Shown piece by piece: positions 10,214-18,577 of a stretch of 64,000 nucleotides of DNA. Every line of letters begins with the position of its first letter. Position 1 is the stretch's first letter. The position numbers and the translations under genes are program-made. Source of the stretch: Nocardioides allogilvus (GTDB lineage: Bacteria; Actinomycetota; Actinomycetes; Propionibacteriales; Nocardioidaceae); assembly GCF_003047285.1 (NCBI RefSeq), contig NZ_PZYX01000001.1, forward strand, positions 496,001 through 560,000, read 5' to 3'. The notes under the pieces are model-generated. The model was not told the DNA's origin and ran no database searches. It was given only the letters and a program-made list of their open reading frames with translations.

Positions 10214-11128
10214 ATGACGCGCGTGGCAGCCATCGACTGCGGCACCAACACCATCAAGCTCCTGATCGGCAGCCACACCGCTGAGGGTCTCGACGTGCGT
10301 GTGCGCGAGTCCCGGATGGTCCGCCTCGGGCAGGGCGTCGACGCGACGGGCCGGCTCTCGGAGGAGGCGCTGGTCCGCGCCTTCGCGGCGATCGACGCGT
10401 ATGCCGAGCTCATCACCGAGGAAGGCGTCGAGCAGATCAGGTTCTGTGCGACCTCCGCGACCCGCGACGCCAGCAACGCCGCCGACTTCCGCGCCGGCGT
10501 GCTCGCCCGGATCGGGGTGGAGCCTGAGGTCCTGTCCGGTGACGAGGAGGCGGCTGTCGCCTTCGCCGGCGCGATGAGCAACGTGGGCGACGAGGTGGCG
10601 CGCCCGATCCTCGTCGTCGACATCGGCGGCGGCTCCACCGAGGTGGTGCTCGGTGACGACACCGGCGTGCTGGCCGCCAGGTCGATGGACATCGGCTCGG
10701 TGCGGCTGCACGAGCGCCACATCCGCCACGATCCCGCGACTCGCGAGGAGGTCGAGGCCGTCGTCCGCGACATCGACGACCAGCTCGACGCGTGCGGGGT
10801 CGACCTCGCGGCGGCTGCGACGGTCGTCGGCATCGCGGGCACCATGACCACGGTCGGCGCCGGGGTGCTCGACCTGGCGGCGTACGACCCCGCAGCGGTC
10901 GATCTCTCGGTGCACCCGGTCGACGACGTCCACACCTATGTCGACCGGCTGGTCGCGATGACGGTCTCCGAGCGGCTGGCCCTGGGCTACATGCACCCCG
11001 GCCGCGCCGACGTGATCGACGCCGGGGCCCTGATCGCGTCGAGGGTGCTGCGGCGCACGAGCGTGGGCACGATGCTCATCAGCGAGGCCGACATCCTCGA
11101 GGGAATCGCCTGGTCGCTGCGGCCATGA
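10214..11128 (+). CDS. ppx: exopolyphosphatase / Ppx-GppA phosphatase
   Basis: 304-residue ASKHA-fold phosphatase that removes terminal phosphate from polyphosphate or from pppGpp. Landmarks: [13 protein letters not shown] (phosphate 1 loop), [40 protein letters not shown] (phosphate 2 loop) and [14 protein letters not shown]. The length matches the short actinobacterial Ppx forms, which lack the C-terminal HD domain. No Shine-Dalgarno is visible; a -10-like CACAAT ends 6 bases before ATG, fitting a leaderless message. Confidence 0.92.
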   Translation: MTRVAAIDCGTNTIKLLIGSHTAEGLDVRVRESRMVRLGQGVDATGRLSEEALVRAFAAIDAYAELITEEGVEQIRFCATSATRDASNAADFRAGVLARIGVEPEVLSGDEEAAVAFAGAMSNVGDEVARPILVVDIGGGSTEVVLGDDTGVLAARSMDIGSVRLHERHIRHDPATREEVEAVVRDIDDQLDACGVDLAAAATVVGIAGTMTTVGAGVLDLAAYDPAAVDLSVHPVDDVHTYVDRLVAMTVSERLALGYMHPGRADVIDAGALIASRVLRRTSVGTMLISEADILEGIAWSLRP

Positions 11129-11955
11129 CCGACCTGCCGCACCCGCTCACCGGCCAGCCGTTCGGATCTCCCGTGCGGCCCGGGACGGGGTGGCCCGAGG
11201 ACCCCGCAGCCCCGGACACGCCGGTCGCGCGCACGCCTGCAGGTGTACGCCGCCTCGCCGGCGCTGCTCCGCTCGCCGAGCTCGACGCCCGGGTGAGTGT
11301 GTGCGCGGCGTGCCCGAGGCTCGTGCGCTGGCGTGAGGACGTCGCCCGCGACAAGCGGGCCTCTTTCGCGGACCAGCCCTACTGGGGCCGACCGATCGCC
11401 GGGTGGGGCGACCCGGAGCCGGGGATCCTGATCGTCGGGCTGGCCCCGGCCGCCAACGGCGGCAACCGCACAGGTCGGGTCTTCACGGGCGACTCGAGCG
11501 GCGACTGGCTCTTCGCGTCGCTGCACCGCGTCGGGCTCGCGTCGCAGCCGACCAGCGAGCACGCGGGCGACGGGCAGCAGCTCATCGGCGCCCGGATGGT
11601 CGCCACGGTCAGGTGCGCACCACCGGCGAACAAGCCGACCACGACCGAGCGCGACACCTGTGCCCCCTGGATCAACGCGGAGGTCCGGCTGCTGCTCCCG
11701 CACGTGCGTGCGGTCGTGGCGCTCGGCGCCTACGGCTGGGACGGCGCCCTGCGGTCCCTCGCCGGCGCTGGACTGGAGGTCCCGCGGCCCCGCCCGCGGT
11801 TCGGCCACGGCGCCGAGGTGACGATCGGATCCCTGACCCTGCTCGGCTGCTACCACCCGAGCCAGCACAACACCTTCACCGGTCGGCTGACCCCGACGAT
11901 GCTCGACGAGGTGTTCCTGAGGGCCCGGGAACTGGCCCGAGAACAGGCGCGGTGA
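11125..11955 (+). CDS. family 5 uracil-DNA glycosylase (UdgB)
   Basis: 276-residue base-excision repair enzyme. The start ATG overlaps the ppx stop by 4 bases. Cys residues in CAACPRL and further along ([18 protein letters not shown]) fit the four Fe-S cluster ligands. Motif A reads [19 protein letters not shown], without the catalytic Asp/Asn of family 1, as is normal for family 5, and the His motif is [16 protein letters not shown]. UdgB enzymes also act on hypoxanthine and other deaminated bases, useful in a GC-rich genome. Confidence 0.9.
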   Translation: MTDLPHPLTGQPFGSPVRPGTGWPEDPAAPDTPVARTPAGVRRLAGAAPLAELDARVSVCAACPRLVRWREDVARDKRASFADQPYWGRPIAGWGDPEPGILIVGLAPAANGGNRTGRVFTGDSSGDWLFASLHRVGLASQPTSEHAGDGQQLIGARMVATVRCAPPANKPTTTERDTCAPWINAEVRLLLPHVRAVVALGAYGWDGALRSLAGAGLEVPRPRPRFGHGAEVTIGSLTLLGCYHPSQHNTFTGRLTPTMLDEVFLRARELAREQAR

Positions 11956-11991
11956 CTCGGTCCGGGTCGGGCCACGGGGCATACTCCCGGT

Positions 11992-12621
11992 ATGACTGAG
12001 GAGATCACCGCACTCCCGGACGACGACTTCCGGCGCGCGTTCATGCGCGACGTGCTGCGTCCCGAGCGGATCGCGGCGAGCGTGGACCGGGTCCTGGGAG
12101 AGCGTCTCGAGCTGGGACCGGTGAGCGCGGGAGCGGGGGCGCGGCGACTGGCCAAGGTGACGGCCGTGGCGACCTATCGCCCCAGTCGCGGCCAGGCGCT
12201 GGCCGACGACAGCTGCTACCTCGTCGAGGTCCCGGTGCACGTGGCCTTCGACCTCGACCTCGCGGTGGAGACGCTGAGCTTCGAGGCCGAGGTCCTGCTG
12301 CCGCTGGACATCAAGGTGCTCATGGAGCCGCCGCTGACGATGGTCTGGGAGATCTCCCCACCCGCCCCCGAGGACGTCACCCTCGAGCTGGTGCCCGGGA
12401 ACCGCGTCGGGTCGATGGTGCAGAAGGCCGCCGGCCTCGACGACGAGCTGCGCCGGTTCCTGGTGAAGGTGGTCGACGAGGAGCTGGCCAAGCCCCACGT
12501 GCAGCGCGCCACCCGGATCAACATCTCCGACCTGATCGACTCCGCCTGGCCAGCACTGGCTGACCACTTCCTGCCGCCCGCCGACGCGAGCGCCACGCCG
12601 ATCGCCGACGCGGGTGCCTGA
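11992..12621 (+). CDS. conserved hypothetical protein, possibly DUF2505-like
   Basis: 209 residues, no signal peptide or membrane segment. The pattern of a long N-terminal helix, alternating strands in the middle (YLVEVPVHVAFDLDLAVETL, FEAEVLLPLDIKVLMEPPL) and a C-terminal amphipathic helix (DLIDSAWPALADHFL) resembles a lipid- or hydrophobe-binding fold such as SRPBCC/DUF2505, but this is only a guess. A CATACT hexamer lies 6 bases before ATG 11992. Confidence 0.55.
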   Translation: MTEEITALPDDDFRRAFMRDVLRPERIAASVDRVLGERLELGPVSAGAGARRLAKVTAVATYRPSRGQALADDSCYLVEVPVHVAFDLDLAVETLSFEAEVLLPLDIKVLMEPPLTMVWEISPPAPEDVTLELVPGNRVGSMVQKAAGLDDELRRFLVKVVDEELAKPHVQRATRINISDLIDSAWPALADHFLPPADASATPIADAGA

Positions 12622-12625
12622 CACA

Positions 12626-13153
12626 ATGAGCGGCGTGACCCTCCACGCCATCACCGTCCTCGGCCACGACCGTCCCGGGATCATCGCCGAGACCACCGAG
12701 CAGCTGGCCGCGCTCGGCCTCAACCTCGAGGACTCCTCGATGACGCTGTTGCGCGGGCACTTCGCGATGACGCTCATCTGCGCCGGCGACACGACCGTGG
12801 CCGCGGTCGAGCAGGCGCTGGCCCCGCTCGCTGCCGACGGCACGCTCACCGTGACGGTTCGCGAGGTGCCCGAGGAGCGGCCCGGCCGGCCCGCGGGCTC
12901 CGCCTGGGTGCTGACCGTGCACGGCGGCGACCGCGCCGGCATCGTGTCCACCGTCGCCCACGAGATCGCCGCCGTGGGCGGCAACATCACCGACCTCACC
13001 ACCCGGCTGGCCGGCGACCTCTACCTCCTCGTCGCCGAGCTCGACCTGCCCGCCGACACCGACGTGTCCGGGCTCGAGGACGCGCTGCGCGACGCCGCGC
13101 AGCGGCTCGGCGTCGGCGTCACGCTGCGTGAGGCCGAGGCCGACGACCTGTGA
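12626..13153 (+). CDS. ACT-domain protein, GcvR-like
   Basis: About 175 residues forming two ACT domains: the first at residues 1-80 (TVLGHDRPGIIAETTEQLAA), the second at 90-170 (TVHGGDRAGIVSTVAHEIAA). Both begin with the HxDRxGI type of ligand loop. Such tandem ACT proteins sense amino acids, as in the glycine-cleavage repressor GcvR or the N-terminus of SerB; no enzyme domain is attached. ATG 12626 is chosen, but GTG 12635 is preceded by CACAAT at 7 bases and may be the true leaderless start; GTG 12614 would overlap the previous gene. Confidence 0.75.
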   Translation: MSGVTLHAITVLGHDRPGIIAETTEQLAALGLNLEDSSMTLLRGHFAMTLICAGDTTVAAVEQALAPLAADGTLTVTVREVPEERPGRPAGSAWVLTVHGGDRAGIVSTVAHEIAAVGGNITDLTTRLAGDLYLLVAELDLPADTDVSGLEDALRDAAQRLGVGVTLREAEADDL

Positions 13154-13704
13154 TCAACGAGCAGCTCTCCACGTGGCGCGTGGAGGACCTCGGCGTCGAG
13201 GGGCGCGTGCTCGACGTCGTCCGCGCGCCCGCACCGGTCCTGTCGACTGACGGTGGCCGGGTCGATCCGACGACCGCCGAGGTCGTGCAGCTGGCGGCCG
13301 ACCTCGTCGCCACGATGCGGGTCTCGCCCGGCTGTGTCGGGCTGGCCGCGCCCCAGGTGGGGGAGGGCGTGAAGGTGTTCTGCGTGGACGTCTCCGAGCA
13401 CCCCAAGACCCGTGACCACCACGGCACGTTCGTGCTCTGCAACGCCGAGGTCGTCGAGTCCTCGCGCAACGAGAAGGCCCGGGAGGGCTGCATGAGCGTC
13501 CCCGACCTCACCGGCGACGTGAAGCGGGCGACGCGTGTCGTCGTACGCGGCGAGCTGCCCGGGACCGGCGAGTCGGTCACGGTGGAGGCCACCGCCTTCG
13601 AGGCTCGTGCGTTGCAGCACGAGATCGACCACTGCGACGGACTGCTGTTCCTGGACCGCGCGGCCGGTGCCCACGCCATCTACGCTCGCAAGACCTACCT
13701 GTAG
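13150..13704 (+). CDS. def: peptide deformylase
   Basis: Removes the N-formyl group from nascent proteins. All three metal motifs are present in 184 residues: GLAAPQVG (motif 1), EGCMS (motif 2, Cys metal ligand) and QHEIDH (motif 3, two His ligands and catalytic Glu). GTG 13150 overlaps the ACT-protein stop by 4 bases. A tRNA gene begins 6 bases after the stop. Confidence 0.95.
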   Translation: MINEQLSTWRVEDLGVEGRVLDVVRAPAPVLSTDGGRVDPTTAEVVQLAADLVATMRVSPGCVGLAAPQVGEGVKVFCVDVSEHPKTRDHHGTFVLCNAEVVESSRNEKAREGCMSVPDLTGDVKRATRVVVRGELPGTGESVTVEATAFEARALQHEIDHCDGLLFLDRAAGAHAIYARKTYL

Positions 13705-13710
13705 CCAGTC

Positions 13711-13783
13711 GCCCCCGTATCCCAATGGCAGAGGAAGCGGTCTTAAAAACCGCACAGTCTGGGTTCGAGTCCCAGCGGGGGCA
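13711..13783 (+). tRNA. tRNA with UAA anticodon and short variable loop (Leu UUA by anticodon)
   Basis: A complete cloverleaf of 73 bases. Acceptor GCCCCCG/CGGGGGC, D-arm TCCC/AGGA with one mismatch, anticodon stem GCGGT/ACCGC around loop CTTAAAA (anticodon TAA, 13744-13746), variable loop of only 5 bases (ACAGT), T-arm CTGGG/CCCAG with TTCGAGT, discriminator A. CCA is not encoded. By anticodon it should read UUA (Leu), yet leucine tRNAs normally have a long class II variable arm, which is absent. It may be a degenerate or non-standard tRNA. Confidence 0.85.
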
Positions 13784-13881
13784 CGGGAACACTCGGTCCC
13801 GCTCGAACGTTTGAATGAATGGCCGCCGAGTAAGGTGGCAGTACAGGCAGCACCATGTGCATCGGCCTCCAAGGAGAGACC

Positions 13882-14772
13882 ATGAAGAGCAACAACCCCG
13901 TTTTCGCCCGTTCCGAGGAATTCAACGGACGGGCCAACGCCTACGGCAACCAGACCTACGCCGGCGGCGGCCAGCCCTACCCCGGCTACGGCCAGGCGCC
14001 GTCCGCCCCGGAATACGGCGACCCGTCCGCCTACGGCACCGGCACCCCGGGTCAGGTCGACCAGGGCCGGATGACGATCGACTCGGTCGTCCAGAAGACC
14101 TCGATCTCCCTGGCGATCGTGATCGCGTTCGCGGCGCTCACTTGGTTCTGGACCGGTGACTCCATCACCGAGGCCGGCACCACCAACCCCGACGCCGTCG
14201 GCAAGCTCTACCTCGCGCTGATGGTCGGCTCCTTCGGTGCCTTCGCGCTGTCGATGGTCAACTCGTTCAAGAAGGTCGTCAGCCCTGCGCTGGTCATCGC
14301 CTTCGCCGCGCTCGAGGGCGTCGCTCTCGGCGCCTTCTCGAAGGTCATCCCGGCGGTTGCCGGCGTCAGCACCGACATCGTGCTGCAGGCCGTCATCGGC
14401 ACCTTCGCGGCCTTCGCCGGCACGCTCGCGGCCTACAAGTTCTTCAACATCCAGGTCGGCACCAAGTTCCGCACCTTCGTGGTCGCGGCCATGTTCGGCA
14501 TGGTGGCGCTCGGTCTGATGGAGATGGTGCTGGGCTTCTTCGGCAACCAGATCGGCTTCTTCGGCTTCGGCGGCATCGGTCTGCTGTTCGCCATCGGCGG
14601 CCTGGTGCTCGGCGTGTTCATGCTGATCCTCGACTTCGACTTCGTCGAGAAGGGCATCGCTGCCGGACTCCCCGAGCGCGACTCGTGGCGTGCGGCCTTC
14701 GGGCTCACGGTCAGCCTCGTCTGGATCTACACCAACCTGCTCCGGATCCTCGCGATCTTCCAGCAGGACTGA
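13882..14772 (+). CDS. Bax inhibitor-1/YccA family membrane protein
   Basis: 296 residues. A flexible Gly/Tyr/Pro-rich cytoplasmic N-terminus of about 60 residues precedes seven hydrophobic segments, from ISLAIVIAFAALTWFW to LVWIYTNLLRILAIF. The family includes pH-dependent calcium-leak channels (BsYetJ); the acidic tail region DFDFVEKGI fits the conserved di-Asp sensor area. ATG 13882 has a strong AAGGAG at 13871-13876. Monocistronic, with a terminator after it. Confidence 0.88.
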   Translation: MKSNNPVFARSEEFNGRANAYGNQTYAGGGQPYPGYGQAPSAPEYGDPSAYGTGTPGQVDQGRMTIDSVVQKTSISLAIVIAFAALTWFWTGDSITEAGTTNPDAVGKLYLALMVGSFGAFALSMVNSFKKVVSPALVIAFAALEGVALGAFSKVIPAVAGVSTDIVLQAVIGTFAAFAGTLAAYKFFNIQVGTKFRTFVVAAMFGMVALGLMEMVLGFFGNQIGFFGFGGIGLLFAIGGLVLGVFMLILDFDFVEKGIAAGLPERDSWRAAFGLTVSLVWIYTNLLRILAIFQQD

Positions 14773-14783
14773 TCAACCACGGT

Positions 14784-14808
14784 CGACCCGGCACCTTCCG
14801 CCGGGTCG
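14784..14808. terminator. hairpin between convergent genes
   Basis: Nine-base arms CGACCCGGC/GCCGGGTCG with a 7-base loop, 12 bases after the Bax-inhibitor-like gene and downstream of the SGNH hydrolase gene on the other strand, so it can serve both. Confidence 0.65.
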
Positions 14809-14862
14809 GCCTGCAGCACCTCCGCCGGCTCGTCGTCCTCAGGACGACGGGCCGGTGGCATG

Positions 14863-15891
14863 TCAGAGCTCGGTCGCGGCAGCGTCGGCTTCCGACTGCT
14901 CGGGCGACTCGACGTCGGGGCTCGGGTGGCGACGGCGGTGCCGCAGCTCGACCCAGCGACCGCGCAGCCCGCGCTGGGAGCCCGAGACCTCGGTGCCGCC
15001 GAGCTCGGTGCCCGGCGTCTTGACGGCGCGTACGGCGGCTGCCGCGACCGGCAGGACACCCTCGCCGCGATAGGGCTCGGGCAGCGCCTCGTCCTCGGGC
15101 ACCAGGCCCAGCGCGGCCAGGCACGACGGGATGAGCACCGACGCGAGCTGCTTGTAGCCGTCGGCGGAGGGATGGAACTGGTCCGGGCCGAACAGCAGCG
15201 CCGGGGCGGCGGCGAACTCCGGCCCCAGGATCGAGGCGAGCGCCACGGTGCGCCCACCCTCCTCGAGGACGGCGATGGACTGCGCGGCAGCCAGCCGGCG
15301 TGACCAGGAGCGCGCCACCTGCTTGAGCGGGGGAGCGATGGGCTTGATGGTGCCGAGGTCGGGGCAGGTGCCGACGACGACGGCGACGCCGTCGTCGCGC
15401 AGGCGGCGGACGCCCTCGGCGAGGTGCTGCACCGATTGCGACGGCATGACGGTGTGGGTCACGTCGTTGGCGCCGATCAGGATGACGGCGAGGTCGGGGT
15501 CGGTGCCCAGGGCCGCTTCGACCTGGGCCAGCAGGTCGCTGGACTTGGCACCGACGACGGCGGACGCACGCAGGTGCACCCGTCGGTCGGCCTGCGCCGC
15601 GATCCCGCTCGCGAGCTGGGCACCGGGCGTGTCCTCGACCCGCTCCACGCCGTACCCGGCGGCACTCGAATCGCCGAGGAGCGCGATCTTGATCGCGGGG
15701 CCGGGGCGGCCGCGGCCGTACCAACCCGTCGAGTCGGGTGGGGTGTGCTCGCTGAGCACGCCGATGGTCCTGCGGGCCAGTCGGGCCTCAGCGACCAGGA
15801 CGCCGTAGAGGCCTGCTCCGAGCACGGAGAGGCCGCCGCCCCCGAAGGCTGCTGCCGATGCGAGCTTGCGCGCTGCCCCTGTCGTCCCCAC
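14863..15891 (-). CDS. SGNH/GDSL hydrolase
   Basis: 342-residue esterase/lipase-type hydrolase. After an N-terminal hydrophobic stretch (residues about 8-30, a signal anchor) come block I ALLGDSSAAGYG with the nucleophile Ser, block III LIGANDVTH with the Asn, and block V FHPSADGY with the Asp/His pair. The last 90 residues are low-complexity and charged. The substrate (acyl or acetyl ester of lipid or polysaccharide) cannot be predicted. Divergent from the cystathionine beta-synthase gene, with 40 bases between starts. Confidence 0.85.
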   Translation of the reverse strand: MGTTGAARKLASAAAFGGGGLSVLGAGLYGVLVAEARLARRTIGVLSEHTPPDSTGWYGRGRPGPAIKIALLGDSSAAGYGVERVEDTPGAQLASGIAAQADRRVHLRASAVVGAKSSDLLAQVEAALGTDPDLAVILIGANDVTHTVMPSQSVQHLAEGVRRLRDDGVAVVVGTCPDLGTIKPIAPPLKQVARSWSRRLAAAQSIAVLEEGGRTVALASILGPEFAAAPALLFGPDQFHPSADGYKQLASVLIPSCLAALGLVPEDEALPEPYRGEGVLPVAAAAVRAVKTPGTELGGTEVSGSQRGLRGRWVELRHRRRHPSPDVESPEQSEADAAATEL

Positions 15892-15919
15892 GACTTCATG
15901 TTACGGGCGGGTAGATGGC

Positions 15920-15925
15920 TACATT
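15920..15925 (+). promoter_or_regulatory. -10 element of leaderless cbs transcript
   Basis: TACATT followed by exactly 6 bases and the GTG start; no Shine-Dalgarno upstream. Confidence 0.55.
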
Positions 15926-15931
15926 GGCCGG

Positions 15932-17323
15932 GTGAAGTATGTGAACTCGCTCCTCGACCTCATCGGCAACACCCCGCTGCTGAGGCTGTCCGCCTCTCTC
16001 GACGACCTCGGGGGCACAGAAGGCCCGCTCGTGCTCGCCAAGATCGAGTACCTCAACCCGGGTGGCTCGGTGAAGGACCGCATCGCGACCCGGATGATCG
16101 AGGCCGCCGAAGCGTCCGGCGAGCTGCAGCCCGGCGGCACGATCGTGGAGCCCACGTCGGGCAACACCGGTGTCGGCCTGGCGATGGTCGCGCAGGCCAA
16201 GGGCTACAAGTGCATCTTCGTGTGCCCGGACAAGGTCAGCGAGGACAAGCGCAACGTCTTGAAGGCGTACGGCGCCGAGGTGGTCGTCTGCCCGACCGCG
16301 GTCGCCCCCGAGCACCCTGACTCCTACTACAACGTCAGCGACCGCCTCGCCTCGCAGCCCGGCGCCTGGAAGCCCGACCAGTACTCCAACCCGCACAACC
16401 CGCGCTCCCACTACGAGACCACCGGTCCGGAGGTCTGGGAGCAGACGGACGGCAAGATCACCCACTTCGTCGCGGGCGTCGGCACGGGCGGCACGATCTC
16501 CGGCATCGGTCGCTACCTCAAGGAGCAGAACCCCGAGATCCAGGTGATCGGCGCCGATCCCGCCGGCTCGGTCTACTCCGGCGGCAGCGGCCGTCCCTAC
16601 CTCGTCGAGGGCGTCGGCGAGGACTTCTGGCCCGAGACCTACGACCGCACGATCGCCGACCGGATCATCGAGGTCTCCGACGCCGACTCGTTCGCCTACA
16701 CCCGGCGGCTCGCCCGCGAGGAGGCGCTGCTCGTCGGCGGCTCGTCCGGCATGGCCGCCTTCGCCGCCAAGCAGCTCGCCGAGGAGCTCGCGGCCGAGGG
16801 CCGCACCGACGCGGTCATCGTCGTGCTGCTGCCCGACTCCGGTCGCGGCTACCTCACGAAGGTCTTCAACGACGAGTGGCTGGGCACCTACGGCTTCGCC
16901 ACGCCCGGTGACTCGCAGGACCGCACGGTCGGGGAGGTGCTGCGCGGCAAGTCCGGCCAGCTGCCCGACCTCGTGCACACCCACCCCAGCGAGACCGTCG
17001 CCGAGGCGGTGCACATCCTGCAGGAGTACGGCGTCTCGCAGATGCCCGTCGTGCGCGCGGAGCCGCCCATCGTGGCCGCCGAGGTCGCCGGGTCGGTCTC
17101 CGAGCGCACCCTGCTCGACGCGCTGTTCGCCGGCTCGGCCAAGCTGACCGACCCCGTCGAGCAGCACATGTCGGCGCCGCTGCCCACCATCGGCTCGACC
17201 TCCGGGGCCCGCGAGGCGGTGTCGCTGCTGGAGTCCTCCGACGCGGTGCTCGTGCAGGAGGACGGCAAGCCCGTCGGCGTACTCACGCGGCAGGACCTCC
17301 TCGCGTTCTTGGCTCGCGGGTGA
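15932..17323 (+). CDS. cbs: cystathionine beta-synthase
   Basis: PLP enzyme of reverse transsulfuration: serine (or O-acetylserine) plus homocysteine gives cystathionine. 463 residues: fold-II PLP domain with Schiff-base lysine K48 in GGSVKDR, substrate loop TSGNTG and phosphate loop GTGGTISG. It carries a C-terminal pair of CBS domains (HPSETVAEAVHILQEYGVSQ and the last 60 residues, ending GVLTRQDLLAFL). This domain order separates it from plain cysteine synthase. GTG 15932 begins exactly at the conserved YVNSLLDLIGNTPLLRL. The partner gamma-lyase/synthase is at 34761. Confidence 0.93.
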   Translation: MKYVNSLLDLIGNTPLLRLSASLDDLGGTEGPLVLAKIEYLNPGGSVKDRIATRMIEAAEASGELQPGGTIVEPTSGNTGVGLAMVAQAKGYKCIFVCPDKVSEDKRNVLKAYGAEVVVCPTAVAPEHPDSYYNVSDRLASQPGAWKPDQYSNPHNPRSHYETTGPEVWEQTDGKITHFVAGVGTGGTISGIGRYLKEQNPEIQVIGADPAGSVYSGGSGRPYLVEGVGEDFWPETYDRTIADRIIEVSDADSFAYTRRLAREEALLVGGSSGMAAFAAKQLAEELAAEGRTDAVIVVLLPDSGRGYLTKVFNDEWLGTYGFATPGDSQDRTVGEVLRGKSGQLPDLVHTHPSETVAEAVHILQEYGVSQMPVVRAEPPIVAAEVAGSVSERTLLDALFAGSAKLTDPVEQHMSAPLPTIGSTSGAREAVSLLESSDAVLVQEDGKPVGVLTRQDLLAFLARG

Positions 17324-17757
17324 TGATGGGGCCCGTGAAGACGATGCTGCGCGGCACCTCGGCCGCACTCCTGCTCCTGCTCGCCGTCGGTTGCTCCGAC
17401 TCCGGCTCCGACCGGGCCGACGACCCCACGGCCGCCGTCGAGGTCGAGGTCGGCGAGGAGTTCACCTGGAACGGCTTCACCGTCGCCGACGGCTGGAAGA
17501 TCGACTCCTCGACCCAGATGATCAACATGGAGGAGCAGGATCGTCCCTTCATCACCGGCGAGGTCACCAACGAGGGCACCGAGCCGCGGTTCGCCCTCTT
17601 CGAGTTCGTCTTCGTCGCGGACGGGACGCTGCAGTCGACGATCCGCTGCACGTCCGAGAAGATCCCCACCGGCACGACGACCGACCTCGGCTGCCCCGGG
17701 TTCGAGAGCGTGCCCGAGGGCTACGACCTGATCCAGGTCCAGGAAGTCACGCGCTGA
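17320..17757 (+). CDS. small lipoprotein, function unknown
   Basis: 145 residues; overlaps the cbs stop by 4 bases (GTGA). Signal with lipobox LAVGC, Cys25 lipidated, followed by a Ser/Asp-rich linker. The mature part (FTVADGWKIDSS, ITGEVTNEGTEPRFALFEFV) has the look of a FxLYD-type beta-sandwich, with two further Cys that may form a disulfide. Its place between cbs and a TauE-type exporter suggests a link to sulfur metabolism or stress at the cell surface; this is inference from position only. Confidence 0.7.
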   Translation: MMMGPVKTMLRGTSAALLLLLAVGCSDSGSDRADDPTAAVEVEVGEEFTWNGFTVADGWKIDSSTQMINMEEQDRPFITGEVTNEGTEPRFALFEFVFVADGTLQSTIRCTSEKIPTGTTTDLGCPGFESVPEGYDLIQVQEVTR

Positions 17758-17764
17758 TCACTCG

Positions 17765-18541
17765 ATGGAGCTGTCCACCAGCACGATCGCACTCCTGGTC
17801 CTCGCCGCCCTGGCGGCGGGCTTTGTCGACGCGGTCGTCGGTGGCGGCGGGCTGATCCAGCTGCCGGCGCTGCTGATCGGGCTGCCCGGGGCGTCGGTGG
17901 TGCAGATCGCGGCCACCAACAAGCTGGCGTCCTTCTGCGGGACCTCGATCAGCGCGGCGACGTACTTCCGGAGGATCCGGCCGGACCCACGGACGTTCCT
18001 GCCCTTGATGCTGGCGGCGTTCGTCGGCTCGTTCGGTGGTGCGCTGGTCGCGTCGCTGATGCCGCGCAGCGCGTTCGACCCGATCATCCTGGTCGTGCTG
18101 GTGCTCGTCGGCTCCTACGTGTGGTTCAAGCCCAGCGTCGGCTCGCTGACGAAGCTCAGGTTCAGCGGCGGCACCCACCTGTCCGCGGTGCTGGTGACCG
18201 GCCTGGCCGTCGGGTTCTACGACGGCGCGATCGGTCCCGGGACCGGCTCGTTCTTCGTCTTCGCGCTCGTCGGTCTGCTCGGCTATGACTTCCTCCAGGC
18301 CTCGGCCAAGGCCAAGCTCGCCAACTGGGCGACCAACCTCGCCGCGCTCGTCGTCTTCGTCCCGCAGGGTGCCGTCATGTGGGAGCTCGGCCTGATGATG
18401 GCGGCCGCCAACATCACCGGTGGATATGCAGGTGCGCGGGTCGCTGTCGCCCGCGGATCACGCTTCGTGCGGATCTTCTTCCTGGTCGTCGTCACCGCGC
18501 TGGTCGTGCGACTCGGCGGTGGCGTGCTCGGGGTGTGGTGA
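17765..18541 (+). CDS. TauE/SafE (TSUP) family membrane permease
   Basis: 258 residues, about eight transmembrane segments arranged as two repeats, each starting with the family pattern (AAGFVDAVVGGGGLIQLPAL and AVGFYDGAIGPGTGSFF). TSUP proteins move sulfite, thiosulfate, sulfoacetate or related organosulfur anions. Location directly behind cbs and the lipoprotein gene, with 7 bases between, makes an export route for sulfur compounds plausible. Confidence 0.85.
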   Translation: MELSTSTIALLVLAALAAGFVDAVVGGGGLIQLPALLIGLPGASVVQIAATNKLASFCGTSISAATYFRRIRPDPRTFLPLMLAAFVGSFGGALVASLMPRSAFDPIILVVLVLVGSYVWFKPSVGSLTKLRFSGGTHLSAVLVTGLAVGFYDGAIGPGTGSFFVFALVGLLGYDFLQASAKAKLANWATNLAALVVFVPQGAVMWELGLMMAAANITGGYAGARVAVARGSRFVRIFFLVVVTALVVRLGGGVLGVW

Positions 18542-18565
18542 TCGGCAGAGCGTGAGCTCGCCCGG

Positions 18566-18571
18566 TAGCGT
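18566..18571 (+). promoter_or_regulatory. -10 element of the YihY gene
   Basis: TAGCGT, 6-base spacer, GTG start at 18578. Confidence 0.5.
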
Positions 18572-18577
18572 GCGCAC

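Noticed and set aside
13711..13783. Ochre suppressor tRNA that could read through the TAA in the TetR gene
   Set aside because: The anticodon read 5'-3' is UAA, which pairs with UUA; a UAA suppressor would need UUA. The position of U33 fixes the reading.
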